Shown here: positions 1-12,290 of the stretch, one piece after another
Numbering within the stretch: the first letter of the stretch is position 1
Layout: every line of letters begins with the position of its first letter
Source of the DNA: Volvox africanus
Taxonomy: Eukaryota; Chlorophyta; Chlorophyceae; Chlamydomonadales; Volvocaceae
NCBI GenBank assembly: GCA_030268105.1
Contig: BSDZ01000121.1
Span: 1-64,000, forward strand
Direction: 5' to 3'
Length of the DNA: 64,000 nt
Notes under the pieces: generated by a model
Databases searched by the model: none
The model's input: the letters and a program-made list of their open reading frames with translations, nothing else
What the model was told of the DNA's origin: nothing
Program-made: the position numbers and the translations under genes

Positions 1-297
1 GTCCGCTTATGCCGGCGTCAGCCACACGGCAAGTACGATAATCTAACACCCACTCCACATTGTAAACCTTCTGTTACCAGCGATCCAGATCTCCGGACTG
101 GTTAAGCCGCTGCAAGGGTGTTAGCAAGCTCAGGGGCAGGTTCCGTACCACAGTAAGGCATACGAGGATACATGGAACATGGGGTAAAGTATACCCTTAG
201 CAGGCAAATCAGTCGCCTGGCACTGCACTTCGTCCATCTTAGTGGGCTCAACCTGTACATGCACGTGCAACAGGTTGTGCTTCAGGTACTGTTGTGT
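1..297 (-). pseudogene. B1 pol remnant: integrase end fused to RT start
   Basis: The minus strand at about 1-175 encodes the integrase C-terminal and pre-chromodomain region of a Ty3/gypsy pol; peptides resembling TFHVSLVRPY and TWIAGKQ are readable with frame breaks. At about 175-297 it switches to the start of reverse transcriptase ([24 protein letters not shown]). In intact copies these regions are over 2 kb apart, so most RT, RNase H and integrase have been deleted. The stretch continues at 7756 on the far side of the inserted A1 element, and it runs off the window to the left. It is non-functional. Confidence 0.75.
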
Positions 298-1118
298 TGT
301 TGTGCTACGGTTCATTTCCCGCCGACGCGTAGGTCGACGCGACCCTACGAGGCGAAGTGCTTTGTGATGAACGCATTGCATATGAATGAATCTGCATGAT
401 ATAAATGTATTCGCATACATTTATATATGCATCTGGCATGTTGTCATTATCCATCGCGACATCGCATCATGGCAAATCCGCCTAGCATGCATGAATAACC
501 GAAGCATTTGAAGTGCGCATTATGCTCGTGCTACAAAACGATAAGTAATATTATCTGATATAATATTACTTCATTTAAAGCACACGTTGAGAGCGCCGCA
601 CTCGTCGCGATACAACCCGCAACCGGATATCGTTATCCGGACCCTTGCATCATGCGAATGCCGGAAAGGCTTACACGTTGTTATGCGTAGACATCGCCTA
701 GACGCAGTAGGGTTGTCACATCTAGGATCGGCCTCCTAATGTGAATCGTACGGCATTGCGATGCTGCGAGTATAACAGATGCGAGGACGGCTAAGCTAGA
801 CAAGACATTCGATACCGGAGAACACTTGTGTGTTCTACATACATTATTACGATATATTCTACTTAGCCCGAGCTAAAGCCTGAACTTCACTAATCACCGC
901 CGCGTGATGATTGCTTGCTTCCGGCGCTGACGGCGATTTCTTCCATTGCATCATTCCGACCTGTAAGACCGTAAGTTATATCTCTCTTCGTCTTGAAGTC
1001 TTCGCTGTCTCTGTTTGCTCTCGCTTGCCTTGCTGTACTTGCAAGTGCTCGCGCATCGGTGTCGATAGTCTCCAGACGTGCAGATACTCATGAGCAAACG
1101 CGAACGAGAGGTACAACA
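298..1118 (+). repeat. A1 5' LTR (family A)
   Basis: The LTR is 821 bp, starts TGTTGTGCTACGG and ends GAGAGGTACAACA, giving TG...CA ends. It matches the 3' LTR at 6930-7755 and reverse-strand copies at 15990, 28962, 32280 and 57232. It holds the dyads common to the family: an AT-rich GTAATATTAT hairpin, a CCGGATA/TATCCGG-type hairpin, and AGAACAC/GTGTTCT. Confidence 0.92.
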
Positions 1119-1139
1119 ATTGGTATCGAGACAGGTTCG
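1119..1139 (+). other. Primer-binding site, initiator tRNA-Met-like
   Basis: Two bases after the LTR the sequence reads TGGTATCGAGACAGGTTCG. Its complement ends in CCA and resembles the 3' end of eukaryotic initiator tRNA-Met (plant-type complement TGGTATCAGAGCCAGG), with a few differences. The same site follows every family A LTR that has an internal region. Family B has TTTGGTAGCGAGACGG or similar. Confidence 0.75.
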
Positions 1140-1179
1140 TTGCCTAACTGTCTCTCTTTGTCTAATCGGAAGTAGGTTC

Positions 1180-1615
1180 TTTCTATGGCGAGTTCCAGCG
1201 ACGAACCACGAGGACCGCTAGATACTTTTGCCGAAGACCTAGCCGCGCCGTTTTGGACGCCGCCCTTCCGGTTTGTAATTGTTTAATTGCTTTTGCTTAG
1301 ATTGCCGCACTTGTTGTGTAAGTGTACGCTCTGAGTCGCAGGTAATCTCAGTGCACCGCATTGCTTGCCGCGGCGACTGAGACCGGCGTTCGTCCGGACC
1401 AGTTGGCGACTCTCATTGCCCAAACTACGGAGATCAGGACTCAGCTGGGCAATTACTTGCTGAGTTTGCTGAATCTTCTCAAGAGTACTGTCGGTAGGCT
1501 CACCGAATCGCTTTGTACTCTTGCCTTTGCGATAGAAGTCGGCTTCTATTACGCAAAACTAGGGTATCGTTTCGTGCTCCATGTCCGCGGAACACGACGA
1601 TACGCCGCACACTAG
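1180..1615 (+). pseudogene. A1 leader ORFs (decayed)
   Basis: Starting at the ATG near 1184 is the small leader ORF that is intact in A2, A3 and A4 (MASSSDEPRGPL...), here frame-broken by lost bases before its end at about 1285. A second ORF at 1361-1615 corresponds to the Leu-rich leader peptide (LIAQTTEIRTQLG, then LLNLLKSTVGRL) and remains open. See the A4 entries for a fuller description. Confidence 0.65.
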
Positions 1616-2813
1616 CCTAGCTAGCCAACCGATTTCGTTGTAGCTGCTAGAGCGCCGGGTAGAGGTCTTGAGACTGTTGGCGCGCGAGCCACTCAAGAGC
1701 CCCTTTTCCTTCAGACCCCTGCTCACTTAATTGTGCCGCATTCAGCAGTGAACACGAATATGGACAACACTGCTGGACCAAGGTTCTGCCATTACCTCAA
1801 GCTCGAGGGCATGATGACATCCCTGAGGTGATGAGATTGTCGATTCCCGTTCCTAGGCTCAATATTTCGCTGACCGACAAGACACCAGGGCATAGCATAG
1901 CCGATGCAACTCGTGCGTACGTGCGTGACGCTAAAAGTACCTCCAAGCTGTTCATGGTGGCGACAATGACGGTATCAGGTGTCTCTTCGTTGGTAACACC
2001 CTCGAGGGCGCAGCGAAGGACTGGTATCGCAATTGGACCAACGCCCGGGGCAGCTATACTTTTGACGAGTTAGTCGCCGCTTTGCTCGCACGATTCGCTA
2101 CTGAGGTTCAAGCACGCGATGTGGAAGCTCGTAACGTTTTGGCAGCGGGTAGCTACCACATGCGTCGGGATGAAAATGTACCTGCGTACCAGTCACGCTT
2201 TGAAGCACTTGTGACTCCCATTGCTGACCTCACCGAATCTGAGCGTGTCTTTTGGTTTAGGCGAGGCCTAACGAAACTTTTGGCTAAATGGTGCGCCACT
2301 GACTTGGTTGGAGCGCAGATCAAGTCGTATAACGCGTTGGTCGCTTTTGCTAAGGGCGCGGAGATACGACTTCTTGCCGGCGAGGAAGAAGTCAAGTCTG
2401 CCCCTCGTGCAAATGCCGTGCAAGTGCAGGATCCGCTTGGGGAAGCTGTGGCTCTCGACCAGGACCTCGGCGCGACCCGCCCCACGCCTACTGCCGCGAC
2501 GCGACGCAGCAACGGGCAACGCAAGGCGCGCGGGGGCGCTAGCTCGGGTGTCCGTGGTACAGGAGGAGCAGGTCCGAGCTCGGACCCAGCTAGGAACAGG
2601 AAGCGTGGTGGTGCGCCGTCGTCGGCAGCCGCACAGCGTTCCGACCCCAACGCGAAGCGTACTCGTACGGACGACACATTTATGCCAAAATGGAATTGCA
2701 ATCGTTCCGAATTCGAGCGTCGGAAATTGGCCAATGTTTGTCTACGGTGTGCGGAGAATCATTCCACGAAGGATTGCCCTCTAATGCCGCCGTTTGTACC
2801 TCAGCCGAAATAG
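1581..2813 (+). pseudogene. A1 gag (frameshifted)
   Basis: This is the Gag polyprotein of a chromovirus. The ATG at 1581 aligns with intact gag starts in A3 and A4, but single-base losses and an early stop break the first third. From 2082 to 2813 the frame is open for 243 codons and includes the capsid-like core (RFATEVQARDVEAR), a basic Ser/Gly/Arg-rich stretch, and a CCHC zinc knuckle (CLRCAENHSTKDC). It ends with TAG at 2811-2813, followed in frame by pol. Confidence 0.85.
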
Positions 2814-5800
2814 GGGCTTGCCCGGGTTCCTGCGGAGGGGGCACCACCTGGGATTTCTGAACTAACGCGTGGTCGGTGGTCATCCTTACGGCCAGCCGTT
2901 AAGGCATTGTTGCCTTGTGTACTTGGACACATCGAGCGAGTCATTGCGCGACGCATCACGCTTGACGGACGCACGGGACTTCTCTGCTTCGACCCGTTGT
3001 GTAATTTGTTTACACCTCGCCGTCCCCTGTCGTCTATCGATCTGTCTAACCACGTGGTTTTGTTCATCCCCTCGTCTCTGCGTGAGATGTCGGAACAGTT
3101 GGCCATATACAGGAGATGTAGGCGTCAATATCCAGGCACTGCCGCATGTGTATTACTCCCTGCTTTCTGTCGGCGCAAGGCAGAGGCATCGTTAAGGGTA
3201 TGCGGCATGTCCACCGGTTCGAGCCGGGCACCGTTTTGTTTAATGGTGTGGATTGGGAGGGTACGCTGGCTCCGTGGCCATGCCTATCCTACTCGGTTGA
3301 CGTTTGGTACGAAGCTCCTGATGGGGGTGCCGTTGGTTACGGACCCGCCTTAAGTGCACTGACGTTGTCTGCTGGGCAGTCGCTCGTAGATAACCGTGTC
3401 CCTGTGGTTCAGATCGGTTTGAATGGCCGTACTCTGAAGGCACTTGTTGACACCGGTGCCAGCGACGACTTCATCTCTGTCGCAGAGGTGAACGCGCTGG
3501 GGTTGTCCCCAGAGTCGTCTGATTGTCCACAGGTTACCCTTGCTGACGGGGGTAAGCATCCCATCGTGGGCAGGATTACCCTTAGCCTATCGATAGGCCC
3601 TTTGCGTGTTGTGACCCGGCCGTACGTGCTGCAGGGCTTAGCAGAGACTGCACCGTACATAATGGGGTCGTCGACATTACGACAGTACCGCGCGCGCATC
3701 GACATGGAGACCGCAACCCTGCATATGTGCAAGGGTACTCTGTCGATTAAGGTACCTTTCCTGTCGTTCGAACATGTCACACCAAAGGAGGGCGAAACTG
3801 AGGCGGTGCCTATGGTTAATTTCGCTGTGACCGCAATGGCCGCGCGAATCGAACCAGAGCGAGTCGGGCGTAAGGAGGCCGTCCGTTTGTTACGGAAGGG
3901 TGCCCACGGACTGCTTTTAAGGCCGCGGGTGAGCTGTTGTGTCACCACCGCGCAGATTTCTGCGGATCCTGAGGTTGAGGCCCTACTGTCGCAGTATGAG
4001 GACGTCTTTAAAGATATCCCTGGGCTACCACCTATGCGTCCTGTTGATCACACAATCCCTCTCATGCCTGGAGCGCAGCCTACGGCCCGGCCAATGTACA
4101 GGTTGAGTCCATTGGAGCTGGACGAGGTAAAGCGCCAGGTGACGGATTTACTCGCGAAGGGTATGATACGCCCCAGCACATCCCCGTATTCTGCACCGAT
4201 TTTGTTTGTCGGTAAGAAGGATGGGACCTTGCGCATGTGCATTGATTACCGGGGGTTAAATGCGAATACGGTGAAAAATCGCTACCCTTTGCCACGCGTT
4301 GACGACCTGTTGGATAAGCTGAAGGGCTCGGCTTATTTTTCCTCAATTGACTTACAACAGGGCTACAATCAGATCCGCATCGCTGCCTCTGATATCCCGA
4401 AAACCGCTTTTCGGACGCCCTTCGGTCACTTTGAGTATACGGTCCTATCGTTTGGTTTGACTAATGCCCCTGCGACGTTTCAGGCGGTTATGGACCGAAT
4501 GTTTAGGCCGTTTATCGACAGGTTCGTTGTTTGCTACCTGGATGACATCTTGGTATATTCTAAGACGCGCGAGGAGCACTTGGAGCATCTGCGGCTCGTG
4601 CTCGACGTTATGAGGCGGGAGCAATTGTTTGCTAAACGCGCCAAATGCTTTTGGGCGCAGCCTCAGGTGGAATATTTGGGCCACATTGTGTCGGCCACCG
4701 GTGTGAAGATGGACCCGCGGAAGGTCGCCGTGGTTCGCGATTGGCCCGCGCCTCAGAACCTCACGGAGCTGCGTAAGTTCCTTGGCTTGACCAATTATTT
4801 CCGAAAGTTCATTGAAAAATATTCCATCATTGCGGCCCCGCTTACTAACTTAACTCGCAAAGGCGTTTTCGTTTCGCTCGAGTCATGGACGCCGCAATGC
4901 CAGCGGGCATTCGAAGAGCTCAAACGAATTATTGCCGAAGATGTCACCCTTGCATTCCCTGATTACTCGTTTGCCATTTCGCGTTGAGGTAGTGTTCTGA
5001 TGCCTCAATATTTGGAAGCGGCGCTGTATGTTACAGGAAGGGCGACCGATCGCCTTCACGAGTAAGAAATTTTTCTGGTGCGGAGATTCGCTACACCACG
5101 GGGAAACAGGAGCTTCTGGCCGTGCTGCATGCTTTAAAGGAATGGCGCTGTTACCTCGAGGGACGCCCGTTTACTTTAAAGACTGACCACAAGCCCCTAA
5201 CGTTTTTGCAAAGCGTTCCGACGTTGAACCGCCGTCAAGCTAGGTGGATGGAATATCTAGCTAGGTTCAACTGCACCTGGGAGTATATTTCTGGTAAATG
5301 AATATTGCGATGCTCTCAGTCGACATCCGTCGCTACACGCTGCAATTTTGGCAGCGCCCGTCGTGCGGCCGCGTAGCGAGGAGGTTCCGATCGCGACGGA
5401 CCTCGCGGAGCGGTTGAGGTTGCCTACAACGTAGACGCCTGGTTCGCGGACCCGGCTAATGTAGAAAACCTTCGCAAGCAGAATGGCCTTTGGCTACGGA
5501 CGGAGGGTGCAGCTACGCAAATCGTCGTTCCGAACGACGACGCGCTACGCTACGACATCTTGCGCGGTTCCACGAGGACCCGTTAGCAGGACACCCTGGT
5601 AGCAAGCGATTGATTCGACTTGGTGCAACGTTCCTTTTGGTGGCCTCGTTTGGCTAAGGATGCGGCAAACTTCGTCCAGACATGCAGTCTGTGCCAGCGC
5701 AATAAGGCTTTGTCCGGTAAGGCCATGGGTTGTTGCAACCGTTGCCTGTCCCGGATGCGCCTTGGGAAAGTGTTCCATGGACTTCGTAGTCGCGCTGCCC

Positions 5801-6822
5801 AAAACTGAGGGGGGATACGATGCGTGTGTTCGTAATGGTCGATCGTCTGACTAAGATGGTCCACCTAGCCCCATGCACATCATCCTGCACGGCTGAGAAA
5901 CCGCACGTTTGTTTTCCGATAATGTGGTTCGGTTACACGGGGTTCCCAAAAATGTGATCTCGGACCGCGGTGGACAGTTCACGTCTAAGTTTTGGGAAGC
6001 GCTCTGCAAACTAGTGGCATGCGCGCCAACCTGAGCACAGCGTATCACCCGCAGACTGATGGTCAACCGAACGCACAAACCCGCACGTTGGTGATATGTT
6101 GCGCAATTATGCTGGTCGCACACCCACTTGTTTGGGATACATATTTTGACTGCGGCAGATATTCGCGCCTAACACATGCTGTTAACCGCTCTACAGGCAA
6201 AAGTCCGTTCTTTCTTAACTACGGGTTTCATCCCGCGCTACCCGTGTGGCGTGAGTTGGAAGTGAACGTGCTGCTGCTAAACTTTTTGCCAAGTCGTTAT
6301 GTCCCGATCACAGACGCGAAGTCGTGTTTTGGACGCGGCGCAGCAACGAACGACAGAATACTACAACAAATCCAAGCAGGATGTGACGTTTTCGGAAGGG
6401 CAACTCGTGTTGCTAAGCACCAAGAACTTGCGTTCCTTGCGCACGGATCCGAAAACTCTTACCCCCGCTGGATTGGCCCGTATCCTGTCGTGCGCCATGG
6501 TTGGGAATGTGGTGTGGAGCTTGCATTGCCCACTGATATGACCATTCACCCCACGTTTCACGTATCGCTTGTTCGTCCGTATCGTGGTACGGAACCCGTC
6601 CCTGAGCCTGCTAACGCCCCCCCGCAGCGATTGAACCAGTCCGAGACCTGGATCGCTGGTAAACAGACGTTTTACGATGTGGAGAGGGTGTTAGATTATC
6701 GCGCGCGTCGTGTGGGCCGACACGACGTAAGCGAACAGTACACGAGTACTTGGTTAAGTGGACAGGGTATACCGACGAGCACAACTCATGGAACCGGCAC
6801 GCAACTTTCTCACAGGACATGA
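2814..6822 (+). pseudogene. A1 pol: PR-RT-RH-IN-chromodomain, decayed
   Basis: The order is protease, RT, RNase H, integrase, chromodomain. A long frame at 3146-4987 holds the retropepsin site ([10 protein letters not shown]), the RT palm with YLDD ([11 protein letters not shown]), and the start of RNase H. A one-base shift near 3190 separates it from the frame that follows gag. After 4987 the RNase H (TTGEQELL-like; TDHKPLTFL) and integrase (CSLCQRNK zinc motif; HPQTDGQ) are readable only in scattered frames because of repeated one-base indels. The chromodomain (YDVERVLDYR) near 6675 is also frame-broken. Confidence 0.88.
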
Positions 6823-6910
6823 AACCCCCTGCTCGAAGAAGCCCGCAAACGTGTCACACAAGCCCAATGACCCCTGCAGTCGATGCTGTATGATGCAGCG
6901 AGGACGCTGC

Positions 6911-6929
6911 ATACGGGAGGGGGGATAAT
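6911..6929 (+). other. Polypurine tract of A1
   Basis: The purine run GGGAGGGGGGATAAT lies directly before the 3' LTR, the usual position of the plus-strand DNA primer. The same tract precedes the B LTR at 20285 and, inverted, follows the LTR end at 52157. Confidence 0.8.
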
Positions 6930-7755
6930 TGTTGTGCTAGGTTCATTTCCCCGCCGACGCGTAGGTCGACGCGACCCCTACGAGGGCGAAGTGCTTTTGT
7001 GATGAACGCATTGCATATGAATGAATCTGCATGTATAAATGGTATTCGCATACATTTATATATGCATATGGCATGTTGTCATTATCCATCGCGGACATCG
7101 CATCATGGCAAATCCGCCTAGCATGCATGAATAACCGAAGCATTGAATGGCGCATTATGCTCGTGCTACAAAACGATAAGTAATATTATCTGATATAATA
7201 TTACTTCATTTAAGCACACGTTGAGAGCGCCGCACTCGTCGCGATACATGCCCCGCAACCGGATATCGTTATCCGGACCCTTGCATCATGCGAATGCCGG
7301 GAAAGGCTTACACGTTGTATGCGTAGACATCGCTAGGACGCAGTAGGTTGTCACATCTAGGATCGGCCTCCTAATGTGAATCGTACGGCATGCGATGCTG
7401 CGAGTATAACAGATGCGAGGACGGCTAAGCTAGACAAGACATTCGATACCGGAGAACACTTGTGTGTTCTACATTACTATTACTATACGATATTCTACTT
7501 AGCCCGAGCTAAAGCCTGAACTTCGCTAATCACCGCGCGTGATGATTGCTTGCTTCGGCGCTGACGGCGATTTCTTCCATTGCATCATCTCGACTGTAAG
7601 ACCGTAAGTTATATCTCTCTCGTCTTGAAGTCTTCCGCTGTCTCTGTTTGCTCTCGCTTGCCTTGCTGTACTTGCAATGTGCTCGCGCATCGGGTTGTCG
7701 ATAGTCTCCAGACGTGCAGATACTCATGAGCAAAACGCGAACGAGAGGTACAACA
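6930..7755 (+). repeat. A1 3' LTR (family A)
   Basis: It is 826 bp and collinear with the 5' LTR, differing by small indels and substitutions. It ends GAGAGGTACAACA at 7755 and is followed by GTGT, the right copy of the target duplication. Confidence 0.92.
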
Positions 7756-10060
7756 GTGTCAGCCTACAAAGGGCCCAATTGAAAGATGACCGTCGGCTGT
7801 CAATCTTTGACACGACCTGTAGATACCTCAGGATACTACAGGGACATCATGAAAGATGTTCACATTGTCCTTTGCAGACACGGCTTCGATCTCAGGATCC
7901 ACAGAAGTCTGCCGGTGGTGGCATGCAAATGCAACCAAGGCCTAACAAGCAGTCCATGGGCACCTGTCGTGGCATACGAACAGCTCCCTCACGCATGACT
8001 GGCTTGGGTTCAGTTTGCGCGCCCAGTGCGGTCGCAGCAAAGTTAATCGACTGTGGGGGCATCCCACACGGCATTCACCTCTGCATAATAGGTGAAGTCG
8101 TCTATGCACGTCAAGTGCCTCAGTGTACGGCCAGCAAGACCAACCTGAATAACTGGGACACAATTACATATTGGAACCGACTTTGCGGACAACAGCGGAA
8201 CTCCCAGGGCGGGCTGAAAGCTAGCAAGCCCTCAGCAGGAGGTTCCTACCAAACGTCAGTAGAATAGGACAGTCCGGGCAACGGGAACTGGCATTCCCTC
8301 CATATCCACACCATCAAACAGCACGGTGCCCGGTGCGAACAGAGACACACTGCACACCCTTTAGCAGAGCCTCAGCCTTGTGCTGGATATAGGCAGGGAA
8401 CAAAACACATGCAGTGGTGTCTGGATATTGACATGTACTCCTGTACAAAGTAAGCTGTACAAACAGCTCACATAGAGATGAGGGGATGAACATAACGGCA
8501 CTTTTCAAGGACCAGAAGACAACAATGTCTTCATAGCGGGTCATACAAACGACCACCAACTACACGTTTGTTCAACATTTCTGGGTGGAATCAACTCCAC
8601 ATCAATCCGGGCAATCCCCTACCTTAGCCGCATGGCCTAAGGCTGTAACAACAGACACCCTTCGTGAGGTAGTCCACGCACATCTCCAGCAAAGGGTGGC
8701 CATCCTCCGACGCACAAGCTCGGATTGTATGCCACTCCCATTTTGCCAGTCATAGGTCCCTGCATTTGCATGGCAGACACATGAGGCACAGCTTTCAATG
8801 CATTTTGTCCAGCTAAAATACGTATCTCAGCTCTCAGGACAAATGTCACCCAAGTCCACATACGACTGGACTCTTATTCCCATCAAGTTAGGGACATTGT
8901 CAAGCAAAAGACCACGACAGATCTCACTGAAACCAGAAGATACAAAGAGCCTCAGAACGTGATGGATACGCGGGTTACCATTTCATTGAGCGCATGCTAT
9001 ACAAGCCCGCGGCTAATGTACGGTGTGCCTCCCATATCACGTGGCTAAACTTCTGGGGCAAGGCGTGCAAGCAAGGCCAGGCAACCAACTCACCAAATGT
9101 GAAGTTTATCCCGTGCAGTGGCCCATTTGGTCTTACCATGTCTTCGCCACACCTTCAAAGGAAACTTCTGACGAAGAGACATCGCATGGTGTCAGTCCAC
9201 ACCACGGCACAACTGCAGGTACTTCCTAACATCACGTAGATTAGGTGCGAGTTGCAATTGCGGTGTCACGCCCAACATTCATATCATGCAAGGTAAACAA
9301 TTTCGGTGCCGGGATATTAAACCTCTTCACCTCATTACCGTCGGTGTGGTCTTGCATTGAGGGTGACAGCAAATCCCGTTGATCAGCAGTTTCATCTGTA
9401 ACCGTTATGGCTGCCGAACGTTGCGTAGTAAGATGGATAGGGCCTGAAACACAAGAGAATCTGAGCAGCAATCGTGTCAATAGTCTCAGATCTCTATCAA
9501 ACATTCTATGAATGGCACCGGCTCGGGTTGACATGCCAAGCCTACGAACGACAGGTTGTCACGTCCGCCATCATGGAACGTTGACCAATATATTCAAATT
9601 GTATGACAATAAACGATGCACATAATTCTAAAGCAAGTGTGCAAGTGATTCACATGAATCCGGCACAAGAGTACAAGCCAATTCGGTCAGCGCACCGACA
9701 ATACTCTTGCAGACTTCGAGTAGATATAGCAGATAAGTACTCAGTTGATCCCCTGTAGTCCGTGCGATCAAAGCCTCCAGCTGATTAGAACGCAAGTTGT
9801 AACCAGGAGTGACCGCAGGCAATGCCGGACACTAGTTTTATCTGCAACTCAGGCGAAGCTCACACCACAATTTGCAGTAAACTATAAAGGGACAAAAGCA
9901 ATCAGAACTCAGAAGCAACGGTGTCTAACACCAACGCAGTCAAGTCCTCTGCAATCATAGGCTACGTCGTCCATCGTCGACGCTCACCATAGCGAGAACT
10001 TACTTCCGATCAAACACCATGAGACAGTCAGGCAACGAAACCTGTTCTCAATACCAAATT
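7756..10060 (-). pseudogene. B1 internal region: leader, gag, protease (decayed)
   Basis: On the minus strand, reading from 10060 down: primer site next to the LTR, a decayed small leader ORF (near 9990, starting MVSVDDGRRS), and a leader ORF at 9822-9628 with LEALIARTTG and YLLYLLEVCKSIVGALTEL. Next come gag remnants (9534-9241; 8861-8637 with EIRILAGQNAL), the pol N-terminal region (8559-8314, FIPSSL...LPAY-like), and one protease segment near 8060-8170. Stops and shifts are frequent. The protein-level likeness to family A, despite diverged DNA, shows that these frames were once coding. Confidence 0.8.
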
Positions 10061-10872
10061 TGTCTGTATCCTTCCTTCTTCAATCATGCACTGAATCTGC
10101 ACGTCTGAGTGTTAACTACACGTGCATGGTGCTTACGAACAGCAAGACACTTCAGTGCGAGCAATCATGACAGCGGAAGACTAAAGATAAGAAAGATCTC
10201 AACTTACAATAGTCTTCAGTTGCAAATTAGAAGTCTGCGTCAGACCCCGCGGGCAATGTTCATTCATCCGGTGAGATGCTATGCTAGAATAGCTCAGGCC
10301 AAATATAAATGCATAAAACGTATGTATGCGAATTAGGTAGAGTTAAGTACGCGATTACCTTAGTCCAAAGTAGCACGAGCCAAACTTCGGTCTCTAGGCG
10401 GCCGTCCTTGCACCTATCACGTCGCGATACCGATGTGCAGTACAGGTCTCACTGGATTCGATCTCGAGTGTGAGTTACCTTACGTAGCACTGTTCTGAAT
10501 ATCACGTAAACCGTGATATTAATGATGCAACGCATGCAATATGCGAAGGCCCGAATATCGATATTCGGTTGCCGACCCAACCATCGCGATCGTCGCATTC
10601 TTGCATACGCATATGGTTATGACACAGATGAGGTAATAATATTCAAAGCATTATTACGCGGAACATTATACCAACGGATAGATCGCGCATAAGTTATCAG
10701 CATCAAGTCAAACATGTTTGACCGACAGCGCGATGCGTAGATGATAATGCGACATGCCTGATTAGCTAGATATACTCGAATATATCTGCTAATATGATTA
10801 TGTCATGTTCATAATGCTCGAATATAATGCGGTCTACTTTGGTGCAAGTGGGGATCGAACCGGCGTACAACA
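10061..10872 (-). repeat. LTR of family B (B1 5' LTR)
   Basis: On the plus strand it reads TGTCTGTATCCTTCC at the low end and CGGCGTACAACA at the high end. It is a reverse-strand copy of the B LTR found at 20285 and 60016, with one change in the terminal TGTTG. The adjoining primer site at 10060-10040 marks it as the 5' LTR of the minus-strand B1 element. Confidence 0.88.
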
Positions 10873-12290
10873 TGCAACAGGTTGTGCTGCAGGTACTGTT
10901 TTGGTCAGCCCTACAAAGGCCCAATCAAAGATGACCGTCGGCGGTTCCAATCTTTTGACACTACCCGTAGATACCTCAGGATACTAACAGGGACATCATG
11001 AAAGATGTTTACATGTCCTTGCAGCAAGGCTTCGATCTCATGGATCCACAGAAGTCTGCACGGTGGTGGCATTGCAAATGCAACCAAGGCCTAACAAGCA
11101 GTCCATGGGCACCCTGTCGTGGCATACGAACAGCTCCCTCACGCATGACTGGCTTGGGTTCAGTTTGCGCACCCATTGCGGTCGCAGCAAGTTAACCATA
11201 GGCACCCCGCCTCAGCTCTGCCCCCCTCTCGTGTGACATCTGGTACCCTTCGACAGAGTCCCCTTGCATAAGGGTGCAGACTGCAATGTCAAAGCACGCA
11301 TGGTACTACAGTAATGTCAAAGACCCCCAATATGTACGGCGCCAGTGTCAGCAAGATTTTCAGCACGTATGGACGGGTCACAACACGCAGAGGACTCCTA
11401 GCAACAGGTTTAAGGGTAATCCTGCCCAGCAAACGGGACATTACTCCCATACGCAAGAGTAATGTACCCAATCCGCGACTGTGGGGGCATCCCACTGCAT
11501 CACTCGGCTGATTAGGTGAAGTCGTCAATGGCACTGCAAGTGCCTTCGGCGTACGGCCAGCAAGACGGACATGAATAGCAGGGACACAATCCAACGACTG
11601 TGGGGGCATCCCACGGCATTCACCTCTGCATAATAGGTGAAGTCGTCTATGGCACGGCAAGTGCCTTCAGTGTACGGCCAGCAAGACCGACCTGAATAGT
11701 TAAGACAAAATCCGACGACTGTGGGGGCATCCCACGGCATTCACCTTCGCATGATAGGTGAAGTCGTCTATGGCACGGCAAGTGCCTTCAGTGTACGGCC
11801 AGCAAGACCGACCTGAATAGTTAAGACAAAATCCGACGACTGTGGGGGCATCCCACAGCATTCACCTTCGCATGATAGGTGAAGTCGTCACTGGCACTGC
11901 AAGTGCCTTCAGTGTACGGCCAGCAAGACCGACCTGAATAGCTAGGACAACAGCGGAACTCCCAAAGTGGGCTGTAAACTAGCAAAGCCCTCAGCAGGAG
12001 GTTCATACCAAATGTCATCAAAATAGGCAGTCCGGAAAACGGAACTGCACTCCCCTCCATATCCACACCATCAAACAGCACGGTGCCCGGTGCAAACCAG
12101 GAGACACGCTACATACCCTTAGCAGAGCCTAAACCTTGTGCTGGCTATAGGCAGGGAGCACGAAACACATGCCAGCGGTGTCTGGATATTGACGTGTACT
12201 CCTGTACAAAGTAAGCTGTACAAACAGCTCACATAGAGATGAGGGGATGAACATAATGGCACTTTTCAAGGACCAGAAGACAACAATGCC
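10873..12290 (-). pseudogene. B2: protease/RT-start remnant of a second B element
   Basis: Immediately beyond the B1 LTR, the minus strand carries the RT start and protease linker of another B element, closely matching 7756-8560. It shows the gag-pol joint segment near 12060-12270 and a protease region amplified fourfold (see the tandem repeat). No long frame survives. At about 12290 it abuts a differently diverged RT segment, so the junction is a rearrangement. Confidence 0.7.
11476..11960 (-). repeat. Fourfold ~120-bp tandem repeat of the protease active-site segment
   Basis: Four copies begin at about 11479, 11598, 11720 and 11840, marked by the shared word ctgtgggggcatccca, with periods of 119-122 bp. 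In minus-strand translation each copy covers the retropepsin stretch corresponding to [16 protein letters not shown] in family A. Copies 2 to 4 differ by only a few bases; copy 1 is more diverged. The related B1 element has this segment once (about 8060-8170). Confidence 0.85.

Larger units (their letters stand above)
298..7755 (+). mobile_element. A1: complete Ty3/gypsy chromovirus, family A
   Basis: The element has two direct LTRs (298-1118 and 6930-7755), a primer-binding site, leader ORFs, gag, pol and a polypurine tract in normal order. The 4-bp flank GTGT occurs at 294-297 and 7756-7759, a probable target-site duplication. The flanks join into a sequence that also occurs uninterrupted at 10873-10925 (tgcaacaggttgtgc through the tcagcc region), which shows insertion into an older minus-strand B element. 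Coding regions are broken by many one-base insertions and deletions relative to A2, A3 and A4, so A1 is inactive as assembled. Confidence 0.9.

Noticed and set aside
11476..11960. Repeat array with regular spacing, considered as CRISPR-like
   Set aside because: The units are directly adjacent with no unique spacers, and they translate as a piece of retropepsin.
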